Source of the DNA: Notamacropus eugenii
Lineage: Eukaryota > Chordata > Mammalia > Diprotodontia > Macropodidae
Reading direction: 5' to 3'
NCBI RefSeq assembly: GCF_028372415.1
Contig: NC_092878.1
Coordinates: forward strand, 134,058,750 to 134,122,749
Length of the DNA stretch: 64,000 nucleotides
Part shown: positions 25,090 to 35,984 of the stretch, piece by piece
How positions within the stretch are numbered: position 1 is the stretch's first letter
Layout: the number at the start of each line of letters is the position of its first letter
The notes under the pieces: generated by a model
What the model was told of the DNA's origin: nothing
The model's database searches: none
What the model saw: only the letters and a program-made list of their open reading frames with translations
Position numbers and translations under genes: made by a program

Positions 25090-25275
25090 AGTCCAACAGA
25101 AAGCACATTGAACTTGAAATAACGGAACAAATGAAAGTTCAAATGCCAGCTGTAAGACTTATTACCTATGTTACTATTGCCAACACACTGAACCTAAATG
25201 TGCGCTCATGTATGTGACTATAAAGATTGGACTCTATAGTCTCTAAGTTTCTTTCCAACTTACAGATTTATGAAA
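25090..25275 (+). mobile_element. Ther-type CORE-SINE
   Basis: 'gaaagttcaaatgccagctg' (B-box side) through 'gtctctaagtttctttccaa' and 'cttacagatttatga' (tail) matches the sense layout of Ther-type SINEs. Confidence 0.55.
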
Positions 25276-25295
25276 ACTTGAACCTCCCTCTTGAA

Positions 25296-25600
25296 TTATT
25301 TTTCCTCCTTCCCTCCTCCCTCCTCCTTTCTTCCTTCTTTCCTTCTTTCCTTCTTTTCTTTCCTTCCTTTTCTTCCTTCCTACCTTCCTTCCTTCCTTCC
25401 TTCCTTCCTTCCTTCCTTCCTTCCTTCCTTCCTTCCTTCCTTCCTTCCTTTTTTCCTTTTCTACTCTGCCTACTTTTTCTTCTCTCCTCCTGTTCCTCTT
25501 CCTCCTCCTCTCCCTTCCCCCTCCCCCTTCCCCTTTCCCTTCAACTCTCCTCCTTCTCCTTCTTCATCATTGTCTTCTTCTTCTTCTGCTGCTGCTGCTT
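25296..25600. repeat. Polypyrimidine tract with (CTTC)n core
   Basis: About 300 bases almost wholly C and T on the plus strand. The core is a TTCC/CTTC tetranucleotide run from about 25375 to 25455. CCT-rich and TTC-rich flanks follow, then a short CTG run (25586-25599). Long Pro/Ser/Phe/Leu frames through it (25227-25733 and 25291-25665) are products of the repeat, not genes. Confidence 0.95.
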
Positions 25601-26638
25601 CGAAGCTAAAAGCTCTCCAGATAATCACACACACACACACTACATATGCCTTTTTAAGGATTTAGAGTCTTATGCATTCTCCATGAGTTTAAATATAGGT
25701 TATCCCGTGTCTAATAACCATATTGTACACTGAGCACATGCCAGAATTGGAAACCCAGTTATCCACTTTTGGGAAGCATAGATTCAAGCTAAACTTTAAA
25801 AGTCACATTACATGGATTAATTACAAGAAATGCAAAAGAAGGAAAAGAGATATTGATACTTTAGGATTAGTTCTCTGAATGAGACATAGTTCACGATTAT
25901 CTATAATCATTTTATGACCCTAAACTATGATTGTTGTCTTGGAGATATGCAATTTTTCTTCTATTCCAAATACCTAATCTCATTTTTATAATCCCATGAA
26001 TGTTTAGGCTTACCCATAATTAAATAATTTAATAAATTTCAATTGAGATGAATCCAGATTCCTTGGCATCTTTATGAGCTCCAATACAAAAAGTGTTTTA
26101 CCTGATGGAGTAGAAAGCTTGAGTACTTTCTACTTCAGAAGTGAAGTATGATTTTGTGGGGGAGGGTTGTTTTTTTGTTTTGTTTTGTTTTGCTGACAGG
26201 TAACAGATTTCCAATCAACCCTGACTTCCCCCAAGTTCACTGTTTTGGATTGTTATAATTCCTTCAGGGATTTATTGAAGAAATGCATTTTCAGCTCTAT
26301 TACTTTCACATGTGCAGAATAAATTTGTACAAAAGAAACATAAGGTAGTTAAAGAGGATACAACATTTGGGGAAATTGGGAACAGTTTTGTTTAAAAGGT
26401 AGTGCTTGAGTTGAATTCTGATGTTAGCAAGGTATGAAGTGTAGATAAGAGGGTGGTACATTACAGGAATGAGGCTATATCATATGGATAAATAAAAATT
26501 GTACAACTTCCTCAAGTTAATTGCCATGCTGAGAATTCTATAACAATTTCTTGTTTGTTTATTAGGATGTACTGATTTCGTATTGTCTACCCTTTGCCTA
26601 CTTTCCCCCAGCAAAACTGAGTATAAAACTGAGATTAT
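25600..26638. other. Unassigned DNA with a faint L2-like stretch
   Basis: Mostly unassigned. 26390-26490 ('gagttgaattctgatgttag', 'attacaggaatgaggctata') weakly resembles the reverse complement of an L2 3' region. A (GTTTT)n run lies at 26166-26192. Confidence 0.35.
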
Positions 26639-26639
26639 A

Positions 26640-27480
26640 CATACCTAGACAGAGGGCACAGGGTGAGTTGAACATGAAGACATAATATCTAAAAAATACA
26701 ATTAAGGGTTGAGAGAGGAATATATTGGAAGAAGGAGAAAGAAAGAAATGGATCGGGGTAAATTATCTCACATAAAAGAAGCAAAAAACCTTTTTTCTCA
26801 ATGGAGGGGAAAACAGGGGAGATGAGAGGGAAAGAGTAAACCTTATTTTCCTCAGATTTGGCTTAAAGAGGAAATAATATGCACACTTGATTTTGTATGA
26901 AATCTATCTTACACTATAGGGAAATAGGGGAGAGAAGGATAAGTGGGGGGATGATGTAAGGGAGGGTAAATGGGAGGAGGGGGTAATTAGAAGTATAGAC
27001 TTTTGAGGTGGGACAGGGTCAAAAGAGAGAATAGAATAAATGGAGAGGAGGACAGGATGGAAATATAGTTAGTCTTTTATACCATGACTTTCATGGAAGT
27101 GTTTTGCATAACTACACATGTATAATATATCAAATTACTTGTCTTCTCAATGGGGATGGGTGGGGAGAAAGGAAGGGAGAGAAGTTGGAACTCAAACGTT
27201 TTAAAAACAAATGTTAAAAATTGTTTTTATGTGCCACTAGGAAATAAGAAATACAGGCAATGGGGTATAGAAATCCATCTTGCCCTACAAGAAAATAGAG
27301 GGGAAGAGAATAAGAGAAGGGAGGGGTGCCATAGAAGGGAGGGCAGGTTAGGGAAAGGGGCAACCAGAATGCACACTCTCTTGAGGGGGCCAAAAGGGAG
27401 AGATGTGGAGAAAATTTGGAACTCAAAATCTTGTGGATGTAAATGTTTAAAAACTAAAAATTAATTAATTAAATTTAAAA
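26640..27480 (+). mobile_element. HAL1 3' UTR fragment (copy A)
   Basis: Sense HAL1 3' UTR from 'agagggcacagggtgagttg' through 'gaaatatagttagtctttta' and 'atcttgccctacaagaaaat' to the A-rich end at 27470-27482. It contains both copies of the internal 3' UTR module. The ORF1 part that should precede it is missing here and a corresponding ORF1 piece lies immediately downstream. The 104-codon frame at 27150-27464 is chance. Confidence 0.85.
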
Positions 27481-27484
27481 AAGG

Positions 27485-28215
27485 ATTCCTTCAAAATTAA
27501 AATGGAGCAAATTGAAGCTAATGACTTTATGAGAAATCAAGAAATTATAAAACAGAAACAAATCATGAAAAAAAGAAGAAAACAATGTGAAACATCTCAC
27601 GGGAAAAACAACTGATCTGGAAAATAGATCCAGGAGAGGTAATTTAAAAAGTTGCTGGACTACCTGAAAGCCATGATTAAAAAAATAACCTAGACATCAT
27701 CTTTCAAGGTATTATCAAGGAAAACTGCCCTGATATTCTAGAACCAGAATGTAAAGTACAAATACAAAGAATTCAAGGAAAACCTCTGGAAAGAGATTCT
27801 AAAAGGGAAACACCTAGGAATATTGTCGTCAAATTCCAAAGTTCCCAGATCAAGGAGAAAACATTGCAAGTAGCCAGCAAGAAACAATTTGAGTATTAGG
27901 GAAATACAATCAGGATAACACAAGCTCTAGCAGCTTCTAGATTAATAGGTCAGAGGGCTTGGACCATGATATCCTAGGGGTTGGAGGAGCTAGTATTAAA
28001 CCAAGAATCAGCTACCCAGAAAAACTGAGTAAAATATTTCAGGGGAAAAGAATGGTCATTCAATGAAACAGAGGACTTTCAAACATTCTTGATGAAAAGA
28101 TAAGAGCTGAATAGAAAAATCTGACTTTCAAATACAATAATCAAGAGAAGAATGAAAAGGTAAACAGAAAAGAGAAATCACAAGGGACTTATTAAAGTTG
28201 AACTTTTTACATTCC
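27485..28215 (+). mobile_element. HAL1 ORF1 3' half (copy B), decayed
   Basis: Sense sequence matching codons from about 145 to the stop of the intact HAL1 ORF1 at 47162-48250: 'aatggagcaaattgaagcta', 'gttgctggactacctgaaag', 'attatcaaggaaaactgccc', 'aagaaacaatttgagtatta'. It runs on to 'aagttgaactttttacattc' just after the ORF1 end. Frameshifts and stops are numerous. It stops about 70-80 bases short, in element coordinates, of where copy A begins. Confidence 0.85.
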
Positions 28216-28455
28216 TTCATTGAAAGATGATATGTTTTAATGCCAACTGCTTACTCAGTTTGGCTCTTCTTGTCTACTGCTTCCTTCTCAGTTTCCTTTG
28301 CTTCATTTGCATACAAGTCATATCCAGTATGTACTCTTTGTCTCTTCTCTCCATATGCTTTTTTGCTTTGTGATCTTCTCAGCTCCTACGGATTAATTTA
28401 TCATCTCTATGAAGAACTTTCTCAGGTCTATTTGTTCTGTCCTAAACACTCTCTT
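28216..28455 (+). mobile_element. L2 LINE, part 1 of 3 (interrupted copy)
   Basis: Sense L2-like sequence: 'cctacggattaatttatcat' then 'tcaggtctatttgttctgtc'. The L2 sequence expected next appears at 34080 ('gtcttgcatgttcaactgcc'), after the HAL1 insertion. The duplicated site aacactctctt (28445-28455) recurs as aaccactctctt at 34068-34079. Confidence 0.6.
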
Positions 28456-29312
28456 CGGAAAAATATTTATTTCTTTTTTAGTTCTCAACAGACACTTCCA
28501 CAAGATTTTGAGTTCCAAATTTTCTCCCCATCTCTCCCCTTCTCTCACCCCAAGATAGCGTGCATTTTGATTAGTACTTCCCCCAATCTGCCCTCCCTTC
28601 TATCACATCCCTCCCTTCCCTTGTCCCCATCCCCTCTATTTTCTTGTAGGACAAGATAGATTTCTATCTATCTTGCCTATATATCTTACTTCCCAGTTGC
28701 CTGTATATCTTATTTCCCAGTTGCATGTACAAACAATTTTTAACATTTCTCTTTAAAACTTTTAGTTCTGACTTCTCTTCCTTCTTCTTTCCCCATCCAT
28801 CCCCACTGAAAAAGCAAGCAATTCAATATAGGTCATGCATGTGTAGTTATGCAAAACACTTGCATAACAGTCATATTGTGAAAGACTAACTATATTTCCC
28901 TCCATCCTATCCTGTCCCCCATTTATTCTATTTTCTCTTTTGACCCTGTCCCTTCTCAAAAGTGTTTACTTCTAATTACCTCCTCCTCCCCTTTGCCCTT
29001 CCTTCTATCATCCCTACCCCCTACTTATCCCCTTTCTCCCTACTTTCCCGTAGTGTAAAATGGATTTTCATATCAAATTGAATGTGCGTGTTATTCCCTC
29101 CTTAAGCCAAATGTAATGAGAGTAAGGTTCACTCTTTCCCCCACACTTCCCCCCTCTTCTCCTCCATTGGAAAAGCTTTTATGTGAGACATAATTTGCCC
29201 CATTCTATTTCTCTATTTCTCTCTTTCTTCTCTCAATATATTCCTCTCTCACCCCTTAATATTTTTAGATATCATCCATTTCTATTCAACTCACCCTGTG
29301 CCTCTGTCTATA

Positions 29313-29353
29313 TCTAGATAGATAGATAGACAGATAGACAGACAGACAGACAT

Positions 29354-29418
<65 letters not shown>

Positions 29419-29430
29419 GATATAGATATA
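29313..29430. repeat. (GATA)n/(GACA)n microsatellite within HAL1
   Basis: Long GATA run with GACA interruptions. It lies where other HAL1 copies carry a short ACAC/AGACAGAG stretch just before the conserved 'cacagggtga'-type block of the 3' UTR. Confidence 0.95.
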
Positions 29431-29993
29431 ATTCCTCCGACTACCTTAATACTGAGAAAAGTCTGAAAAGTTACAAATATGATCTTTCAATGTAGGAATA
29501 TAAACAGTTCAACTTTAGTAAATTCCTTATGATTACTCTTTCCTGTTTGCCTTTTCATGTTTCTCTTGATTCTGTGTTTGAAAGTCACATTTTCTATTTA
29601 GCTCTGGTCATTACAACAAGAATGCTTAAAAGTACTCTTTTTCATTGTGTAAGCATTTTTTTCCCTGAGATATTATAGTCAGTTTTACTGGGTAGGTGAT
29701 TCTTGGTTTTATTCCTAGCTCCTCTGACCTCTGGAATATCATATTCCAAGTCCTGAGATCCCTTAATGTACAAGCTGTTAGATCTTGTGTTATCCTGATT
29801 GTATTTCCACAATACTTGAATTGTTTCTTTCTGGCTGCTTGCAATATTTTCTCCTTGACCTGAGAGCTCTGGAATTTGGCTACAATATTCCTAGGAATTT
29901 TCCTTTTATAATCTATTTCTAGAGGCCATCTTTGAAATCTTTCTATTTGTATTTTACATTCTGGGTCAGGGAAGTTATTCCTGATAATTTCTT

Positions 29994-32807
29994 TTTTAAA
30001 AAAATTCAAAATATATTTTATTCTTTGTAAATACAATGAGTACAACTTATTTTAACTTCACTAATCTGTTAATTCACTTTGTACAAGAAAAGTTTTACTT
30101 ATCCTATGATAGATCAAGTGCTGATTTTTCTCAGGGCTAGTATCTAATAGCAAATCAAAACAAGAAAAGTACAGCAGCTCTCTTCAAATATTTGTTTCTA
30201 TATTTCCATAAGTATACTCTCATATCAAAGAAGCAGCATATAGTGTACATTTGTGTGTATGTGTGTGTGTGTGTGTGTGTATGTGGGTGTGGGTGTGGGT
30301 GTGGTTAGGTGGGTGGGTGTTGTATGTGTGAACAAGACTTTACTTACAACCCAAATTTTTCTGAAAGGCATTATAGAGTCTCAGAGACTGTTAGCAGTTT
30401 ATCTGTTTAGAAACCTTTTAGTATCTATCTCTTTGAAGTTCATTCTAGTACACTGTGTATATTCAGTTGCTGTTCTGATGTCTCATTGGGCCAAGAGTTC
30501 GGACCCCATTGCCTTTGGTTTCAGCACTACGCCAAAGGAACAGCAATCAGCTCACTCAGTGAGACATCTCTGCTTTATTTAGTTTTGCTATTTTAGAAAA
30601 AAAAATTTCTCTTGTATTCTTTCTCTTGTATTCTTTTTGTAAAACTCTTCTGTCTTTGAGATGGTATCCAAACTGAAGTCCTGATGATAGAGCCATCTAC
30701 GTGCATCAGCTGGTTTGAAAGGGTTGTATGGTCTTGAATGGCTAAAATAAGGAAGAAAAATAATCAATCACCTAAAACACTTTTCAAGTCATTATGAAGA
30801 CCACTTGATGTCTACAACAGAAGGAAAATGTTTGGTGAAGTATTTCATTTAGTATGTTGCCCACTGTATTCAGTACAAATCTGTCAACTTAAGTTACCTT
30901 TTGAAGGTTGCAGTACACTGTATTACCCTCCAGCATAATTTTTGGTAACTCAACTTCACATACTGAAAAGGAAAAATGAAATACTATATTTTGGTTTTTG
31001 TTATATCAGAACGATCTTCCTGGTGAGTAATGGAATAGCATGGCCAGTGGCAACCAGCAATTGTGAGCCCTTTCCAGGGAGAAGGGAAATTGATGAGTTC
31101 TCTCCACTCTGGATGTCCTATCAAGCAATGCCCTTTCTTCAGGTCTACAATCTTCTGTAGAGGCAGCAGGTCATATCTAATGGAATAGTCTTGTGTCAAT
31201 TAATTCTTCTTTTTTCCTCCAAAGGTTACACATCCCCAGGTTTATGCTTCCTGAAGGTTTTGTTAGTTGAGGTTTGTTCTCCAAAGTTAAAAGTTCATCT
31301 GATATTGTCCATCCTGAAGACTATGTATGTTCAGCAGAGATTAGATGTCATTGAATTTGTACATATCTGAAAGCAGTCTCATAATTGGCACATTGCCAGT
31401 GGGTTTTCTTGAAAAACACTTCTATTGTAGATGAGCTAATGGAGCATAAGGCTGGCAGAAGCAACAAGAGTTTCCCAAAGGGACAAGGCTAAGTGGATAC
31501 CTGGTGTGGATATAACTGTTAAGTGTTAGTTGAGCTTCATTTTGAAGTGCTGCAATGACCACGGCATACCAGAAACTTCTCAGTTCAGAACCACTGTGTG
31601 TAGGTACAGATTTGAAAATGACAATGCATTTGAGACAGGCAAGTTCAACTGTGTCCAGCCAAAGTTGTCTGAATCAACGCCCTGCATCCTGCAAAGCCTG
31701 GATTTCAGAGATGATCTTACTCAGCTTCTGTGAATCTGTATTTTCACCACTTATGCCAGATACATCCAGTAGAGTGTTAGCATCAACTGGAGTGGCCCAT
31801 TGTGCTATTCCTAGAACAAACAGTTCTCTCCAAGCATCTTCCGAAAGCATCAGCTGATCTTGCAAGAACAGAGTGGAGAAGGCTGGAACACATCTGGCCC
31901 ATTTAATGCTCATGAAAAGGAGTCTGACTGCTGGTTCACATACAGACTCAGTGGCCACTTCATAGAGATACATGGGGGCTCCATTAAACTCATGAGGATA
32001 CTTGGGCATGGGCTGGGCCAGCTCCACCAATGCTTGTCCCTCCGGGGTGCCAGACATGGCCCTCAGTTCCAGGTTTTGTTGCTCCAGTTACGTGACTGCG
32101 TGAAGAAAGCCAGGGCAGGTAGGGCTGCAGAAGGGAAGTGAGGGGCTACACCGACCTCCTCCTTGTGGCCACCAAAATACAGGGTAACCTCCTTGCTGAT
32201 AGGAGACTTCCTGGGCCTTCGCTCATGTTACACAGAATCTTTGTTCATATTGACTTCCAAACACTTCTTAAAACGACAAGCCCTGCATTGGTTTCTGTGT
32301 GTCTTATCCACTGGGCATCCTCCCCGGTTTCCAGATTTGAAGACATATGTCCAGTTTCTCCTGATACCCAGTTTGAAAAACCCCAAGCATCCATCACAGG
32401 CATATATTTTGCACTGCTTTCCAGAGCTGCAGTCTTGACACACTTTACAGGGGATGTCTAAAATACGACCACTTGATCTTCTAATCAAACAATGACAAAT
32501 CATAACTTTCTAGCTTCAGAAGCAGCTGGGCTCAGCGCTGCCCAGAAAGAAGCTTCAAGCCTGAGAGATAGATTCTGGTGGGGGGAGAAGGTTCTGAGGA
32601 AACAGCGCCTCAACTTCCAGCAAGGGAATGGCACCAGCCAGCAAAGGTTTCCAGAAGTTCATTGCATGGCGACTTTGTGTCTGGAGCTCTGGGCTGGATT
32701 TCCTGTAATACTTCCAGAGCAGCTCTGACAGCAGCAGTAGGGAGGGGAATAGGGCAACCCTTGCCCACTTAGCTTTTCCCTGCTTTTTCCCCCTTTCCCT
32801 GCTTTTC
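29994..32807 (-). pseudogene. NR2E1: Processed pseudogene of NR2E1 (TLX, tailless orphan nuclear receptor)
   Basis: NR2E1 is a nuclear receptor that represses transcription in forebrain and retinal progenitors. This minus-strand copy has 5' UTR (32807 to about 32504), coding relic (about 32503-31341) and long 3' UTR (31340-29994). The DNA-binding domain reads [28 protein letters not shown] and [19 protein letters not shown], the NR2E1 signature with zinc-finger cysteines kept but a stop just after it (32228-32230). The ligand-binding part keeps AQPMPKYPHEFNGAPMYLY, SIKWARCVPAFSTL and LVLGIAQWA-like sequence (FVLGIAQWATPVDANTLL). The C-end (LLSDMY) and stop lie at 31341. Exons are fused, AATAAA lies near 30016, an A-rich tail follows, and a 15-16-bp imperfect duplication (29978-29993 and 32808-32822) flanks it. 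Stops and frameshifts make it non-coding. Confidence 0.95.
30251..30330. repeat. (GT)n/(GGGTGT)n microsatellite in the NR2E1 3' UTR copy
   Basis: GT run followed by GGGTGT units, inside the retrocopied 3' UTR. It may have been present in the parent mRNA as a CA repeat. Confidence 0.9.
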
Positions 32808-34067
32808 TTCCTATAACTTCTTGAAAGATGATGTCTAGGCTCTTTTCTTGATCGTGGCTTTCAGATAGTCCAAAAAAATTTTAAATCATCTCTGCTGGAT
32901 CTATTTTCCATGTCAGTTGTTTTTCCAGGGCCATATTCCACATTATCTGCTACTTTTTTATCCCTTTGGTTTTGTTTTATAATGTCTTGATTTTTATAAA
33001 GTCATTACTTCCCATCTGTTCTAGTCTAATCTTTAATAAATTATTTTCTTCAGTGAGCTTTTGGATCTCTTGTTCCATCTGGCCAATTCTGCTTTTTAAA
33101 GCATTCTTCTCATTGGCTTTTTGGATCTCTTTTGCCTTTTGGGTTAGTCTATCTTTTATTGTGTTATTTTCTTCAGCATTTTTTTTGGACCCCCTAGCTA
33201 GTAGTTGACTTGTTATTCATGATTTTCTTGCATCACTTTCATTTCCTTTTCCAATTTTTGCTTTACTTCTCTTACTTGATTTTCAAAATCCTTTTTGAGC
33301 TCTTCTGTGCCCTGAGACCAATTCATATTTTTCTTGGAGGTTTTGGATATAGAAGCTTTGACTTTATTGTCTTCTCTTTTTATACTTTGGTCTTCCTTGT
33401 CACCAAAGTAAGATTCTATAGTGTGATTCTTTTTCTGGTTTTTCTTATTTTCCCAACTATTTACTTAACTTTTGTTTTTTTTGTCAAGATAGCTCTCTGC
33501 TTCCAGTGGTGATGGGGAGTGTACTATCCATCGCTGAATGTCCCCACAATCTGTGGGCCTAGAATTCCAGAAACAGTGGCTGTGGCTGCCATTGCCCCTG
33601 CCCCTGCTGCTGCTATGGCTGTCACAGGCTCCTCCTCCACATGCTCCTCCACTCCCTCCACCACCTGTGGTCAGACTGGGACCTGACCACTCTACTCTCT
33701 CACAAAGGTCCCACAGGTGTTTTCCACTGACCTTCCAATTTGTCCTCAACATTTTGGGGTCCTGAAATTTGGAAACCATCATAGGTGCCCAAGATTCAGT
33801 CTCCCCCAGGACCTGCTCATGTCCCATCTGTGCTGGTATGGCCCACACTGGACTTCACTCTGCTCCCACTGTGGTGTGGTAGAAACTTCCCAGTGACCTG
33901 TCACTGTCGAGCTGGAGATTTGCTTCACTCTGTCATTTTGTGTTCTGCAACTCCAGGATTTGTTTAGAGTCATTTGTTACAGGTATTTGGCTGGGTTTGT
34001 GGAGAAAGTGCTAGCAAGTCCATCCTATTACTCCTCCATCTTTAGTCTGCCAGCCCTCACCTCCTCC

Positions 34068-34665
34068 AACCACTCTCTTAACCTTCATTCAGTCTTGCAT
34101 GTTCAACTGCCAATAAGAAATCTCAAAGAGGGAAGTTCTATAAACATCTTAAAATCAGAATGTACAAAACTGTACTCATTATATTTTCCTCCAAACCTCT
34201 GTCTTTTCCTAAACCTGCTGTTATTGAGGATTTCACAATTCTTCCAGTTACCCAGTCTCACAACCTAGGTGTCAGTCCATTACCCTCAATGTCTCTCATT
34301 CCATGCATTCTCATTTTTTTAAATCTCTTCCCTTCTGTCCTCTGACTGCAATAACTGTGTTACAGAACCTCATCACCTCATACCTGGACTATTCCAAAAG
34401 TCTTTTTGTTGTTTCCCTTCTTGCCTCAAGTATCTCCCCATTCCAATCCACTAAACTATCACATTGATTTTTCTAAAGTGCTATCTGACCATGTGAATCT
34501 CCAGTTCAATCAAATCCATTTGCTCCATAGTACCTCCAGGATCAATAAAAATTCACTGTTAGGCATTCCAAGTCCTAGTTCATCTTGTTTCCTCCTGCTT
34601 TTCAAATCTTCCTGCACATTATTCACCCCTACATAAACACTATGATCCAGTGAAATGGGACTTCC
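34068..34665 (+). mobile_element. L2 LINE, part 2 of 3
   Basis: Sense L2 ORF2-end sequence: 'gtcttgcatgttcaactgcc', 'aaactgtactcattatattt', 'tcatacctggactattccaa', 'ctatctgaccatgtgaatct', 'ctatgatccagtgaaatggg'. It continues the piece ended by HAL1 at 28455 and is itself cut by the L1 (-) starting near 34700. Confidence 0.7.
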
Positions 34666-34699
34666 TTTTTATCACTATTATTATTATCCACCGCATGAT

Positions 34700-35975
34700 T
34701 CTAGGATACATTTTCTTTTTTTTAAATAAATTTTGATCTATTTTCATTTCCAAATTTACTACACCCACTGATAAGGCAAGAAAAACAAAACCCATTGAAA
34801 TATGTATATCAGGGACAACAAATCCCATATTAGCCATGTTCCATAAAGAAAGGAAGGAAAAGAAGAAGGAGGATTAAAAACAGCTGCAATTTGTACTCTA
34901 AATCCATCAGTTCTCTATCTTGAGGGTTTGGAGTCATGGATAATCATCATGTTGATCAAAGTTACTAAGTCTTTCAAAATTCATTTTCTTTACAATATTG
35001 ATGTTATTTTGTACCTTGTCCTGGTTCTGCTGACTTCACTTTCTATCAGTATACTGATTATGCATTTTTTTTTGTTTTAGTATAATCTAGTGCCTTTGAT
35101 TGAATAATGTTATTTAAGAAGTTCTTCTCCACCCATTAATGAGCCTGAGAAGATTTGTAGGAAGTCCCACACCTTTTGTTAATTAAGCACTGGTTCTTAA
35201 GGATTGTGATGCCCTCTGCCTCTAAAAAGTGTATAAAGACTCTGAGGTGAGGTTTTACTTTTGGGCTTACTGACTGGAAGTGGTTTTTTGGCCAGAGTAG
35301 ACTCTGGGCAACCACTAAGGAGCCCCAAGACTTTGAAAACCCAGATGTTGGTGCTTCTCTCTCTGGTAACTATATATGTATGTAATGGTCAGACACTCAG
35401 ATCTGTTTGTTGATCTATGATGTATGTATTGCTTATATCAGGCAGCTGGAAGCCCTGTCTGTTAGTTTTGACCTCTCTGTATTTTCTCAAGTTCAGGTGC
35501 TGAATTTTTCCCCTGAACAAAGTAAATGATACATGTGTTTGATTAAAGTTACTTTTCCTTTTAGAAAAGCAGATCAAAGAATCTGTGATAGCAGCTTCCT
35601 CCCCTTCCCCCACCATGTATGTCAGGATCCTTGCTTTTACAACTAGAACATGTAAGTTTTACTAGTTTTTATGAAACCATCTGCTCTGTCATTTCTTATA
35701 GTAAGATGGCATTCCTTCATAATAATATAGAATAATTTATTCAGCCATTCCTCAATTGATGGTAATCCCTTAAGATTCCAAATCTTTAACACCACCAAAA
35801 GAGCTACTATAAATATTTTTGTACATATTATTTTCCTCTTTCGGATTTCCTTAGAGAATAGATCTAGTAGTACTATTTCTGAGTCAAAGGGTATGAACAA
35901 TTTAATAATTTTTGGACATAGTTCCAAATTGTTGTAGAATTGTTGAACAAATATACAGCTCTAGCAACAGTTGGA
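34700..35975 (-). mobile_element. LINE-1 3' end (ORF2 C-terminus and 3' UTR), interrupted
   Basis: The plus strand begins with a T-tract (34708-34720), then reverse-complemented L1 3' UTR ('cactgataaggcaagaaaaa', 'tcctggttctgctgacttca'). After an insert near 35075-35640 comes the ORF2 C-terminus ('tattcagccattcctcaatt', 'tactataaatatttttgtac', 'gttccaaattgttgtagaat'). It is 5'-truncated at about 35975. It lies inside the L2, whose sequence resumes at about 35985. Confidence 0.75.
35075..35645 (+). mobile_element. Putative solo LTR of an endogenous retrovirus, old
   Basis: A block of about 570 bases with no L1 character splits the L1. It has an LTR-like layout on the plus strand: a TATA-like 'gtgtataaagactctgag' near 35230 and an ATTAAA polyadenylation-type signal at 35542-35547. 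Ends and target duplication are not clearly resolved, and there is a T-tract at its left edge, so a different element is possible. No internal retroviral sequence accompanies it. Confidence 0.4.
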
Positions 35976-35984
35976 CATTTTTCT

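Larger units (their letters stand above)
28456..34067 (-). mobile_element. HAL1, 5'-complete, interrupted by the NR2E1 retrocopy
   Basis: Minus-strand HAL1 in two pieces, 28456-29993 and 32808-34067. From its 5' end: a start at about 34060 ('tactcctccatctttag' is the reverse complement of the usual HAL1/L1 start), a 5' UTR to about 33470, ORF1 N-terminal half to 32823, then after the insert the ORF1 C-terminal half (30000-29620), 3' UTR and A-rich end at 28456-28480. A 139-codon remnant (30045-29626, -) keeps the RRM/CTD part, e.g. ARKKQFKYCGNTIRITQDL. ORF1 otherwise has stops and shifts. It sits inside an L2 with an imperfect 11-12-bp duplication. Confidence 0.8.

Noticed and set aside
25227-25733. 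168-codon plus-strand open frame rich in Pro/Ser/Phe/Leu
   Set aside because: It is a translation of the CTTC polypyrimidine tract. The overlapping second frame shows the same low-complexity pattern.
31674-32057. 127-codon minus-strand frame matching the NR2E1 ligand-binding domain, as a possible working gene
   Set aside because: It is part of an intronless copy with a poly(A) tail, target duplication and disrupted frame on both sides; a processed pseudogene.
32228-32503. Minus-strand nuclear-receptor zinc-finger frame as a stand-alone short protein
   Set aside because: Same retrocopy. The frame stops right after the DNA-binding domain and there is no evidence of expression or selection.
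33538-33765. Pro-rich plus-strand frame
   Set aside because: It lies antisense to the GC-rich HAL1 5' UTR and is a composition artefact.
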